A DNA stretch of 37,619 nucleotides, from assembly GCA_002633005.1 (NCBI GenBank), contig NMRA01000302.1:41433-79051 (forward strand), written 5' to 3'. This document shows, piece by piece, positions 1-10,053 of the stretch (position 1 is the stretch's first letter; every line of letters begins with the position of its first letter). The DNA is from Phoronis australis (Eukaryota > Phoronida > Phoronidae). The notes beneath the pieces are model-generated. The model worked only from the letters and a program-made list of their open reading frames with translations, made no database searches and was not told the DNA's origin. Both the position numbers and the translations under genes were made by a program.

Positions 1-1880
1 ACTTCATCGATTTTAGTGGGAGAAAAACGCTTGTTTTCAGAATTTTACGAGGAATTTGTTGATGAATCTTTTACATGTCATTGAAAAAGGCGAAAATACA
101 AACGCGCGAGTCATATTTCTTCAGGCAGCCCTTAGCGGCTTCACGGGCAATAAAATGTTATCGACCGAATAGAATCGTCGACCACAGATTTACCCTGTGG
201 TTTTTCCGCTTGATCCCAGACCGCCCCGAGTTGCTCCAGCAGCCAACTCGGGGCGGTCTCTCACGAGGGTTTAGCGTTATGTCTTAGGGGTAACAGTTTT
301 CCAAGAGCTACATATTCATTGGACGAGTTTCTGTTTGGTATTCGGTTATATTTTCTGTCTCAGGTAGTCCTTGAGCTCATGCTCTGAATGTTTTGAAAAC
401 GCAACTCTTTACTTACGCAGATACGTTTTCCGGCCGTGGGCACCAACTCGCTGAATTCATCAACCTAACATTTATTTTTGAAAATGCCCTCAAAAGTGTA
501 GTTAAAACACCGTGTTGACCATAGTCGTCAGTGTAGAAAAGCGAAATGAACAAATCTGTACACACTGCTCAAAGCACTTTTGTGGACATACGGAAACGCC
601 AACGTCTCTGTCTTACAACTCTGCGTGTGCTTGGCATTTCTGATAAAGCGCTCTCATGCTGGAAACTTTATTAAGACTGAGCACCGTTTCGAAAAAATGT
701 ATTGTTTCTTGCAGCTCAGCACAGAAGAATTATTCTGCGATGTTAGGACTGAAACGGAACCAAATCTCGAGTGGTGACTCAATAGAATGTACAAAATTGG
801 GGGAGGGTTGTGGGTGGCGACGCAAGCATGATTTTTTTTTATTTTCGCGCCAAACATGTAGTTGCCACTTCTCATTCAGCGTCACTTACTACCTAAGGTG
901 GCCAGATCATACGCTATCAATATCACCAGACGCTTCTCAAAACTGCACCTTTGTGTATTTTCTCTCCCTTTTTTGCCATCGCAATCGCTTTACCAAATGT
1001 TCACGCACATATGCCGCGTAGTGAATACCTCTTCACCATGTATTCACATCTTCCCGTTCACAATTGTTTTATTTTGCATAATTTGTCAATATGTTGTTGA
1101 CAGAAAATATTTATATCTGGAACAACGTGAACAACCAACCGATAGGGGACTACTTGTATACATGTAACTGCTAGCCCGGATTTTAACGTCACCGATACAT
1201 GAAAACGGAACGCGCAAAGCTACAATTGCCGGTAGCTTCAACAGTGGTGATGTCACCGTCTTAGTTCGTGGAAATCGTAATCATAATATGATTTCGAAAT
1301 TAGAGCCATCGAAATCCGTGGGTTTAGGGCATACTGGACCGTGAATTTTGCGTCTGTACTGCAAGGGTCAATACTATGAAAATGAAATCCCCGGAGTGAG
1401 AGCTCTTCGCGGTGTAACAACTCACTCACTAATCCATCATCATGGGCGCATGATAGGAGACCGGTGACTAACTTAAAAAAAAAAAACAAAAAGATGCAGT
1501 TTGGCGTTACACAAACAAAATCAATTGCGGGCGAAGACTTCTAAAAATAGCTGCGTTTACAAAATGACTACAGCGTTGTATTGACCGGGAAGCAACCAAT
1601 CAAATTCATATTGTTAACGTCACGAGTCAAACTAAAGATCAAATGTAAAGAAAACTTTCACGTTTTTCATCCAAAACTTGTTGCATTGTCCATAATCCAA
1701 TGTTTACTAGTACCGTTTACTTTCAACCTTCGAATTAGTGGTGTTACACAACCAACGTGAACTCATGTAACCGAGATAGTAAAACTAGTTTAATTTATTT
1801 GACCCTGTGCTAAGACGAATCTGCAACGACACGCAAAGTAGTATCAGCCTGACAACCTATTACCCAACTGCTACTCTAGC
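1..1880. other. No recognisable gene
   Basis: Reading frames here are short, overlap on both strands and resemble no family I know. I found no convincing splice-bounded exon. The only structured site is the hairpin at 218-259, listed separately. Confidence 0.5.
218..259. repeat. 16-bp perfect hairpin, GC-rich
   Basis: AGACCGCCCCGAGTTG (218-233) is followed after 10 bases by its exact reverse complement (244-259). No gene frames it. It could be a transposon-end remnant or a structured intronic RNA. Confidence 0.85.
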
Positions 1881-1890
1881 CTAAAAATAG

Positions 1891-2030
1891 CAGCCGACCA
1901 GCTGGTCGGCTGATGGCCGGTCGGCTGAAGGGTCGGCTGGGGAGTCCCCTTATGAGTCGGCACTGCTGGCGGCTGCCGGTAGGCTAATTTGCCGACCGGT
2001 TGACGGCTAGTCGTCGACCAATTTCCGACC
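1891..2030. repeat. GTCGGC-rich palindromic cluster
   Basis: Bases 1891-1912 form a perfect 22-bp palindrome centred on CAGCTG. It is followed by many copies of GTCGGC or GCCGAC in both orientations up to about 2030. The composition is much more GC-rich than the surroundings. This looks like a decayed short inverted-repeat element. No coding frame is supported. Confidence 0.7.
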
Positions 2031-2102
2031 ATGCGGACAAAAATTCGTGATGTGTGCTGTATGCGTCATACTATCCAATAGCGGATTTGCAGCGCAAACG
2101 AA

Positions 2103-2387
2103 CTACGCATTGCGCATGTGCGAGTTACTTCCTGCGCGAAGGCTCATGGGATAGCTTGTGGTCAGGCTTGTCTTGAGGGGGCTGGATAGTGTGTGCAGTT
2201 GGAGTGATTTGCAAACTAAAAACCATGTTTCATTTTTTTGCTTTATAATACCAAGCAAGTCCTCTCTCTCGTTTGTAAATACAGCGAAGCTATGATCAGT
2301 GACCGTGTGACCGAGGGCACGACTGTCGTCATGTTCAGTATTGGGGCTATCGGCGTTGATTTCGAAATCCCCTCCGGTTTCAGACAA
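2103..2387 (-). CDS. Hypothetical open frame, 94 aa
   Basis: A minus-strand frame opens at 2387 and is acidic near its start, with ETGGDFEINADSPNTEHDD at residues 3-21. It lies between the inverted repeats, downstream of the THAP remnant on the same strand, so it could be decayed transposase sequence. I do not recognise it, see no catalytic motif, and a chance frame is possible. Confidence 0.2.
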   Translation of the reverse strand: MSETGGDFEINADSPNTEHDDSRALGHTVTDHSFAVFTNEREDLLGIIKQKNETWFLVCKSLQLHTLSSPLKTSLTTSYPMSLRAGSNSHMRNA

Positions 2388-3232
2388 GTTGAGAGTTCAT
2401 GGGTTGCTAAACTTTTGTAGCTTTCGCCATGGATATGTTTGATAAGTTGATTTTAAGAGGAAACTCCGTCGGAATGTTGTTCTCATGCGTCTTTTTTCCA
2501 CCAGGAAAATGTTAGCTGCACCCACGTTGGTCCATAGGGAATTACATCGCACTGGATGCCGCAGGTATCAGGGGTGACAGTACATCCTCACAAAAAGTTA
2601 TTCATTTCAAAATACAGCAAATATAACCAATACATATAGGAACACGGAGTTATAATTAACACATACCACGACTCTGGATATAATTTAGTCAGCAAAACTT
2701 CATCAAATCGATGAAAATCTGTCGCGGTTTGCTCGAGTTTCTCTCAGTTACCGGGTGCCATTTTGAGGAAGTTACGTGAAATTACGCATGTTGACGAAAA
2801 TAACATCCAAGGGACACACATCTTACAAGTTTCACCCGATACCTTCTCATGCTATTTTACAAGTGTCGCACGCTAGCGTCACGCGCTTCGCTCAGTCTCG
2901 CGCTAACCTTTGCCTAACTGGTGTGATTCAGTTGACATGCTTTGTGGTTATCGCGCACGCGGTGATAAAATTAACGGCAACCAAAAAGCTGAGTTGTAAT
3001 TCTTCGCCAAAGTCAACTTAATTCTCACAATTAAGCTTCATCAAAGATATGTATAGAAGTAGAAGGAACCAATGATGAAAGTAAGGCTAGCGTTTTTTTT
3101 TAATGATAGTTTTAAGTGTAGACTGTATTTTTGACGAGGTGAAAACTCGAAATCGGTAACCCAAATCCGGTCACAGCCCGTTTAAAATACACTGAAGTAA
3201 CGAAATGAGTACAGAAAGCGAATGGAAATATT

Positions 3233-3263
3233 GTAGCCCCTATAGGGCCAACCGAGGGGCTAC
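3233..3263. repeat. 9-bp hairpin next to the THAP remnant
   Basis: GTAGCCCCT (3233-3241) pairs perfectly with AGGGGCTAC (3255-3263), with a 13-base loop. It lies directly downstream of the end of the THAP frame. Confidence 0.7.
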
Positions 3264-3469
3264 GTGTTGCCTACTAGATGGACCTGCGTTGGTTTGAATG
3301 CGCTAAATCTCCCCTTACTCCCAGCTCTCCTAATGTTGTTTATCCATTCTTCACGAAGTTCTTGGTTTGCAGGAAACACATAAAAAATCAGATTTTTATC
3401 TCTCCTGTTGTTTTTGAGGCAGCCAGGATTACAACAAATGTATCCGCCGTAAGTTTTCTTCGCGCTCAT
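3260..3469 (-). pseudogene. THAP zinc-finger domain remnant
   Basis: The frame reading from the ATG at 3469 gives about 69 residues. They match the start of a THAP C2CH DNA-binding domain: the first cysteine pair in ICCNPGC, a basic NNRRDKN stretch, the FYVFP turn, and REEWINNIRR carrying the conserved tryptophan, then FKPT. The final Cys and His expected in the usual VCSEHF-like ending are absent; the frame reads VHLVGNT and then stops. Either the gene is broken here or an intron starts at the GTAGGC that interrupts the motif. THAP domains occur in host transcription factors and at the N-terminus of P-type and DDE_4 transposases. The flanking inverted repeats favour a transposon origin. Confidence 0.75.
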
Positions 3470-3579
3470 ACCGCGTATTATGCTTGTTACTATGGCCGCT
3501 TTCTGAATCCTGACCAGAGCACCCACAATGCACCATTTTAACCTAATTTCAATATGGCGTCGCTGCAAATCCGCTATTG

Positions 3580-5042
3580 AGTGTCAAAATCCACCCCCAA
3601 AAATCTAAAAGATTTTTTTGTCCAAGACAGACTTTCTTTTGTAGGAATCACGTCATCACTAACATTTTTACTTACAAACCATATGGCTTTTGTTTTATCC
3701 ACATCCACTTGGAGACCGGAGACACTAGCAAACAAATGTAGTACATTCAGCGTGGTAGTCAATGACAAATTCGACCCATCCAACGTAATTGATGTGTCGT
3801 CCGCATATTGCGAAATCAAATATTCCTTATTCCCAGCAACTGCACCACCAATACTTTTATTATTCTTGATTAAATACGCCAAAATCTCCGCGTACAATAT
3901 AAGAATGTAGGGAGACAAAGGGTCACCTTGTCTGCAGCTACGCGAAAAATTGAACCAAGAAGGTGGGTGACCATTTACGACAACACAGGACTTAATATTA
4001 CTGTAAAAGACTTTCACCCACCTTTTGATCGACCAACCAAAACAAGGAAAGATAATTTTTTTTGAATAAAATTCCACAACAATCAATCAAATTCAACCAG
4101 TAAAAGCAATCCAGGTTTGTTAGCTGCCTGGGCATAAAACATTAAATCATATAGCACTCGGATATTTTCGTTCATATTTCTTCCAGAAACGAAACCTGTC
4201 TGGTCCTTACTGATTACTTTTCCCAAAACGGATTTTAAACGTTCAGCCACAGCCGAAGAAGCCAATTTATATGTCACATTGAGTAAGGATATGGGTCTCC
4301 AGTTTTTCAAATAATGTTTACTTTTATCTGCTCCTTTAGGAATGCAGGTGATCACTCCTTCGTTTTGTGTTGAGGATAACTGGCCAACAGCAAAACCTGT
4401 ATTAAGTGAGCGAACAACGAAATGTCCAATGTCAGCCCAAAAAAATTTCAAAAAGTCCACTGAAAAACCATCAGAGCCCAGGCTTTTGTTGTTTTTCATT
4501 TTTTCAAGCATTGTGTGACTTCTTCAATGTAAGAAGACCTTCTAATTTTTCTTTTTCTGTCTCATTCAGCTTGGAGACACAAACATTATCAAGTAGAGTT
4601 TTTAAAGAAGTATTGTTAGACTGTCTATATTTGCATAGATTTTCATTAAAAAGTTTTGGTTTCCTGAATTACCTCTTCTTCACTATTGGTTTTAGTATTG
4701 TCAGGATTCAACACAAAAGGCATAAACTTACTTGTGTAATGCCTATTTTCCAAGTGAAGAAAATATTTGGAAGGCTTTTCACCTTCTTCAATCTATCTTG
4801 CTCTCGACCTAGCCATAAGACCTCTTAACTTATTTTGCCTTAGCTCGGCAAGTAATTTATTTTTTTGTTCCAGTAGTTCCTTGTCAAGGATAAGACTTTT
4901 TTCCAACAAGCTTATTTCTTCGATAAGTTGCTGTTCACTTTTTCTTTTTAAGTAAGTAGCAAAGGAAATTGTATTGCCGCGAATCTCCATCAACAACGTT
5001 TCAAGAAAAAGTTGATCATTTATAAACAATTGTAAATCTGAA
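3580..5042 (-). pseudogene. L1/Tx1-like LINE ORF2, reverse transcriptase part
   Basis: Minus-strand translation gives, in order: the linker after the endonuclease (INDQLFLETLLMEIRG, then a Glu/Lys coiled region ending MARSRAR near 4793), IEEGEKPSKYF, then RT motifs LGSDGFSVDFLKFFW, WRPISLL, QTGFVSGRNMNENIR, RQGDPLSP, the catalytic YADDT (about 3793-3807), and FLGVDFD at the end. Damage: a Trp-to-stop TAG just after MARSRAR, a +1 shift near 4650, and a stop plus small deletion near 4083 that removes the first catalytic Asp region. It is therefore dead. The sequence ends abruptly at 3580, next to the inverted repeat. It was continuous with the part at 6375-6760 before the Helitron-like insertion. 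Confidence 0.9.
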
Positions 5043-6374
5043 CTAGAAAGATTATTGTCACGACGTGACAATAACGGACTCTGCGCGTGCGTATTACTGG
5101 AATTATTATTGGAAGTTACTGACAGCAACCCGTTTACCAATATGAAAAGGAATTCTCTAAAATTGTAGGAGAAATTACATATTAATTTTTTGATGACCTT
5201 TCCACTAATTGACCTCTTCCGGTGCATTATGAGCACCGATGAGGGAGTAATTGTTAACTCGATTAAAAGTGTGGTTAATGTTAATAATCACAGATATTTT
5301 ACTTTAAGCACTTTTGAATACAAGATGAATGAAGTGGTCAAACTTTCAGAAGAAAAATGCACCTAATGACCCCATGGGTGCACCAAATGACCTGAAAATT
5401 AAGAATTCATACTCAATCGCGCTTAGTAAACATATACGTATTTCTGAAGTCTCTGGCTCAAAATTTTAGTTTGCACTCAATGACCTTTGACCTAGTTTTT
5501 CTGATTGGTTAGGCCTATTGCGAAGTAAAGTAGGGTATTTAATTGGCATGTTGACTGACACCAGTGTGGTGAAATTGAAAAGAATAACTTGAAAACGTAA
5601 GAGATAAAACATTTTGAACTTTACATGACCTTTGCACTAATTAACCTTATCCGGTGCATTTTAAGCATGTTTAGGAGAATTATTACAAAGCCCATGGAAA
5701 ATTTGTTTAACGCTGAGAATCACAGTTGTCTTACGGTTGACACATCAGAATACTTGCTGATTGAAAAGGTCAAATTTTCAGAAAAAAAATGCACCTAATG
5801 AGCCCATAATTGCACTAAATGACCTGAAACTTTGGATTCCGATTTGTTTCACTTGTGGCAATCAGACCTGTCAATTTGAAGTGTCTAGCTCAAAATTTTA
5901 GTTTGCACCTAATGACCTTTGACCCTATTTCACCTGATTGGATGACCCGTTTACTTAGAAAAGTAATTTATTAAATTGTCATGCTGACTTATACCTGTGC
6001 ACCGAATTTGAAAAAGATACCTTTAAAACTGAAGGAGGAGTAGCATTTTGAAAATTATATGACCTTTGCACCAATTAAACGACCTCTTCCGGTGCAATGT
6101 GGAATATGATTATATAACCAATCAAAATTTATATACAGTCAAAAGTCATATGCTGAATTTAAAGACCGTACGTCCACTCAATTTGGAGTTATTAAGCCTC
6201 AAATTTGGTCGGAAGAAGAATAACAATAAGAAGAATAAGAAGAATAAAATTGAAGAAAACCCAGGAACAACAGTACTCTGTGCTTACATGCGCCGAGTAA
6301 AAATAAGAAGAATAAGAATAAAATTGAAGAAAACTCAGGAACAACAGTACTCTGCGCTTACACGCGCAGAGTAA
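5043..6374 (-). mobile_element. Non-autonomous Helitron-like element, 1332 bp, inside the LINE
   Basis: Read on the minus strand, it starts TTACTCTGCGCG at 6374 with a terminal hairpin, and ends at 5043 with the hairpin TTATTGTCACG-T-CGTGACAATAA followed by TCTTTCTAG. A 3' hairpin a few bases before CTAG, and insertion between host A and T, are Helitron hallmarks. The 5' TT instead of TC is atypical. Both end blocks recur in the 23.4-32.1 kb composite, and removing exactly this segment restores the LINE frame. The 5' hairpin block of about 75 bp is present twice (6241-6374). The interior holds just over two units of about 435 bp (starting near 5190, 5625 and 6060). There is no transposase. 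Confidence 0.75.
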
Positions 6375-6760
6375 TTCCTTGTACTATCAACTGTCTGAAT
6401 GTCGTCAGTCATATACTGTTGTTTAACTAATTTAATAGTATTCTTGACTGCAGCAATATACTTTGAGTTTTTCAGGAGAGAATTATTAAACTTCCAAAAT
6501 AATTTTCTCCTCCTGGAAACATCACTTTAAAAAAAACCGTTACCATTGAATGATCGGAACGGTAACCGAATTCTATTATGGAGTCGTCAATATCAGCTAA
6601 AAGGTTTTCAGAAATTAGAAAAAAATCTAGTCCGGATCGTTTACTTCCAGCTCTCCAAGTGTATTCTTTATTACTGGGGTTTAGTTCCTGCCACACATCA
6701 ACAATAGACAATTCTGTACAAATCTCCATCAACTTAATCCGGGACTTGTAGATGGTGTTA
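6375..6760 (-). pseudogene. L1/Tx1-like LINE ORF2, endonuclease C-terminal part
   Basis: Minus-strand translation shows the end of an APE-type endonuclease: MEICTELSIVDVWQELNP, then EYTWRAGSKRSGLDFFLIS, and the catalytic-site pattern YRSDHSMVT. After a frame break near 6520 it continues as NSLLKNSKYIAAVKNTIKLV and reaches STRN at 6375. The next residues in the family, SDLQLFINDQ, are found at 5042 on the other side of the Helitron-like insertion, so the two parts are one LINE copy. The N-terminal endonuclease is missing (5' truncation near 6760). Confidence 0.88.
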
Positions 6761-6789
6761 TTTCAATCGTATAATCATTCCTGTCATTG

Positions 6790-8270
6790 AACATTGCTTT
6801 GTACTTACTTGCACAGCTCATTTGCACTGTTTTCTGTTCATTCAACACGGTTATGATGCACTTTCGTCAAAAATGCATTCTAAGGCTAGAAGCCTTGTGG
6901 ATTCAAATCCGTAACCCGACTTCTTTTAAAACCTACGTATCACTACTCAAAAACAAAGTAACGCCCGACCGCACCAAGATCTCGGAGTTTGTTTTTCAAA
7001 ATCCATTCACGCAAGGTTATTAAATGCTGTGATTTGATACATGAACCACAATATTGGCAGTCTTGTCCATATGACCCGTTGTCCTGCCCTCTTGGTTGAC
7101 AAAATTTTGAGCCCAGGAAATCGTGTTGCTACGCACCTGAAATTGGTTTAATGTGCGCAAAAATTAAAGTAATGAAAAAAACACTAGTGGCCTCTTTTCA
7201 GATGGAGATTTTTTAAACGTGTTTAACGAAGACCATAATGCTTATCTAATTATGAAACACTCTGGCGAAGCGACACATGGTGAAATCGACTAAAAGGGAG
7301 TTTATGACGGAGGCAGTATCATCGTTGATGGCAACGACTATGACACCAACAAGGATGCATAAGATGACCTTCACGACTACGAAATCGACACCGATACTGT
7401 TAACAACACCGCCGATGCTCTCAGCAACAATAAATATGATATGATGGCAACGGCGCCTCCAATAGTAATGACATCGCTGATAACCGACGATGATCTTAAA
7501 TAGTCAAATTCACGGTGTTTGGATTTAAATTCCGTTGGATCATTGTGGAAAGTAAGAACACATTTTTGGAAACCTTATATTATAAGCACTTTTAAAAACA
7601 GTGCTTAACTAAATAAAATTATAACTTTAGTAAGGTAAATGTTGGTTTGAATCTAGGTTATTTATTTTGATACCATTGGATTCCTTGGACCAAATAACAA
7701 CTCCACTAAGTTTCAAAACTGAAATTTTAGAACACGCTAAGAATTATAAGATGACACTTAGCTTATCTGGTGATCTGGTAATTAGCCCAATTACGTTGCA
7801 CACAAAACAGAATTAACGAGGAACATATTATTGCAACATTTAACAAGTGTTTATGTTGTAAGATTCACATTTGCTGTCCAATTTTCAAAGTTCAACAACG
7901 CTAGTTAAAAACTTTCGAAACGAAAAATGAAAATACTAGTGTAGCCCCCAATGAGTTTATTATCTAGAAAGCCATAACATCAGCAGCCTTAGGGGATTTT
8001 TAAATAAAAATAATCCACAACAGCATGGCGTCATTGATCTGAACCCGGCAAATCCGTGGTGCGCAAAGCGGTCGAGTTGTCCAATCTTGACCGGTTAGGG
8101 GGTCAACGTAGTATTCTCTTCATGACGGAAATCCCTTTCAAGGCAGCATTTTGTAAAATCCAAGATGTGTCAGAAATGGCATCCTCAATGCATTAGTTTC
8201 CTTGTTTTGAGGCCCTCGAGTTAAACTCGTGTGGTCCTGACTGGTCTTTCTGGCTGACGCGTTTATAATA
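6790..8270. other. No recognisable gene; decayed Asp-rich stretch
   Basis: At 7270-7500 the plus strand is rich in GAY and AAY codons and gives an Asp/Asn-rich frame with internal stops. It is similar in flavour to the Asp-rich repeat at 10.2 kb. Otherwise no gene, splice-bounded exon or repeat end is visible. Confidence 0.4.
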
Positions 8271-8271
8271 C

Positions 8272-10015
8272 TTGATGGTGGCAATGAACATTTTTGATAA
8301 TACCAAACCTGCTGTAGCTAAGCGTAAGAAGGCATTGTTACGTCATATCAGTGAACAGACACACGCAATATATGGAGCTTTGCAAGATGCGAGTGACACT
8401 TACCAAACTGACTTCCTTATTCGTGCCACCGAAATTAACTCCGAGTTCGAGAAGTATGTTTTTTGCTCAACAAGCTGTTTGCTCGTGAAAATATCGCAGA
8501 GTTTGCCACTCGTTCAGGGATATGTGCCCACTGATGCGTACCTTGAGCATCTCGTGAAAACGATAAGGCCGCGATCAAGCAACTAGTTGATAATGAAATA
8601 TGTGAACGGATAGAAGACGCTCCTACCCTTGGGTTTTACAATTATTGCCTGCCTAAAGTCAATTCGTCAGACCTCAGAATATGTGCAGATATGCGTACAG
8701 CAAACAGACTAAAAACCCTGCCCCTGCTGTTGAAGAACTCATTCATGATCTGAATGGTTGCAAGGTCTTCTGTGTTGGATCTTAACCAGGGTTATTGGGG
8801 ACAGATAAAACAACAAGAATGATATATATTTTGAGTTGTGTTGGGAATTTCAGGGTCACAGAAAGTCATCTGTGGCTAAAAGTAATAAAAACGTGGATTA
8901 ACTTTTGTCCAGGAAAATTAACGCCGAGCAGGAAGGAGTCTACTATGTATCAAATTGGCTAATTGGGAAAACTTGCAAGTAAATGTACTGTTGCTTGAGG
9001 CGGCGCCAACATGAAGCTGGAGAAAAAAAAAACAAAGAGCGCTACTATCGGACTAGTTAGGAACTAACTAGGAGTTGGATATGAAGGTTGAAGAGCTGTG
9101 GAATTGGTATTTGCCCAAATAATAGGATTTATGCCAAAGTGCCATCAATCTCATTATCACTAGGTTGAATTACACAATGACAATCTGTACACAAAAATTT
9201 TTCTAGGCATTTGGGTCTGCATCATTACAAACGGTTGAATTTTGGTTTCAACGCTGCAAGTGAAGAGTTTCAGCAGATCATCGAACAGGTCTTACATGGA
9301 TTGCGTCGTGTTAAAAACATTTCTGACATAAAAATCGCCAGTGCAAATGAAGTAGAACACGAAAAACACTGGCGTGTTTGCAACGACTTAAATACAAAGG
9401 TCTCACTCTGAACCGAAAGAAATGCAGATTCATTTTAACGTTCGTGAATTACTTTGGCAATGTGTGTAGAGCTCAAGGTATCTCTCCCGATCCCTTGAAG
9501 GTGCTGGCTTAATAAATGGCCGGCTACCAGCTGAGAAGCACCAGATCAAATCGATGTTAATGATAGCAAATTACGTGCAACGCTTCATCACTCGACTTGT
9601 GATTATCTTGAAGCTTATCAACCAACTGTCAAAAGAGGAAACTCCCTTTGTGTGGAGTGCGGATTGTAAAATTTGCTTTGTCCACTCTCAAGACTAGTTT
9701 AACTAGCGAAACCGTCGTTTCCTACTTTGATATCAACTTAGCCACTGAGTTCATTGTCGACGCATCACCTGTCGGTCTTGGAACTATTTTGACACAGGTT
9801 TTCGTTAAAATGACAAAACTGAAAACAATCTCCCCGTGTTGTGGCTTATGCCTCCTGCATACTAGATGACGTTGAGTGTCGATATTCACGAATTGAATGC
9901 AAGTGTCTTGCACTGAGATGGGCCTTTGAAAATGTTTATCTGTACCTATACACATGTATGTAATAACATTTACCGTGTTTACGATCGCAAACCACTAGAG
10001 TCTAGTTTTTGCAAC
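8272..10015 (+). pseudogene. Ty3/gypsy-like retrotransposon, gag and pol remnants
   Basis: An open frame at 8272-8586 resembles a gag capsid: YQTDFLIRATEINSEFEKYVF, with RENIAEFATRSG in the next frame. It runs after frame changes into pol: IKQLVDNEICERIEDAPT, then LRICADMRTANR, then HDLNGCKVF and LDLNQGYWG (the RT palm). About 370 bp of unrelated sequence (about 8812-9190) interrupts RT, which resumes with HHYKRLNFGFNAASEEFQQI; the YxDD-type site is degenerate (ISDIKIAS). The connection domain (GISPDPLKV) and RNase H (DASPVGLG, VAYASCILDDVECRYSRIE, KPLESS) follow to about 10015. There are many stops and shifts, no LTRs were seen, and integrase is absent. It is an old, inactive fragment. Confidence 0.85.
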
Positions 10016-10053
10016 GTACATTTTTTGCTCACTATGGATGAGCTAATCGACTA

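Larger units (their letters stand above)
2076..3579 (-). mobile_element. Candidate internally deleted THAP-type DNA transposon
   Basis: CAATAGCGGATTTGCAGCG stands at 2076-2094, and its exact reverse complement at 3561-3579, so the segment has 19-bp terminal inverted repeats about 1.5 kb apart. The right repeat abuts the point where the LINE reading frame stops matching its family (3580). Inside, near the right end, lies a THAP-domain remnant on the minus strand, as expected for the N-terminus of P-type or related THAP-DDE transposases. No catalytic domain is recognisable in the remainder. No clear target-site duplication is visible, so the boundaries are an inference. Confidence 0.45.
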
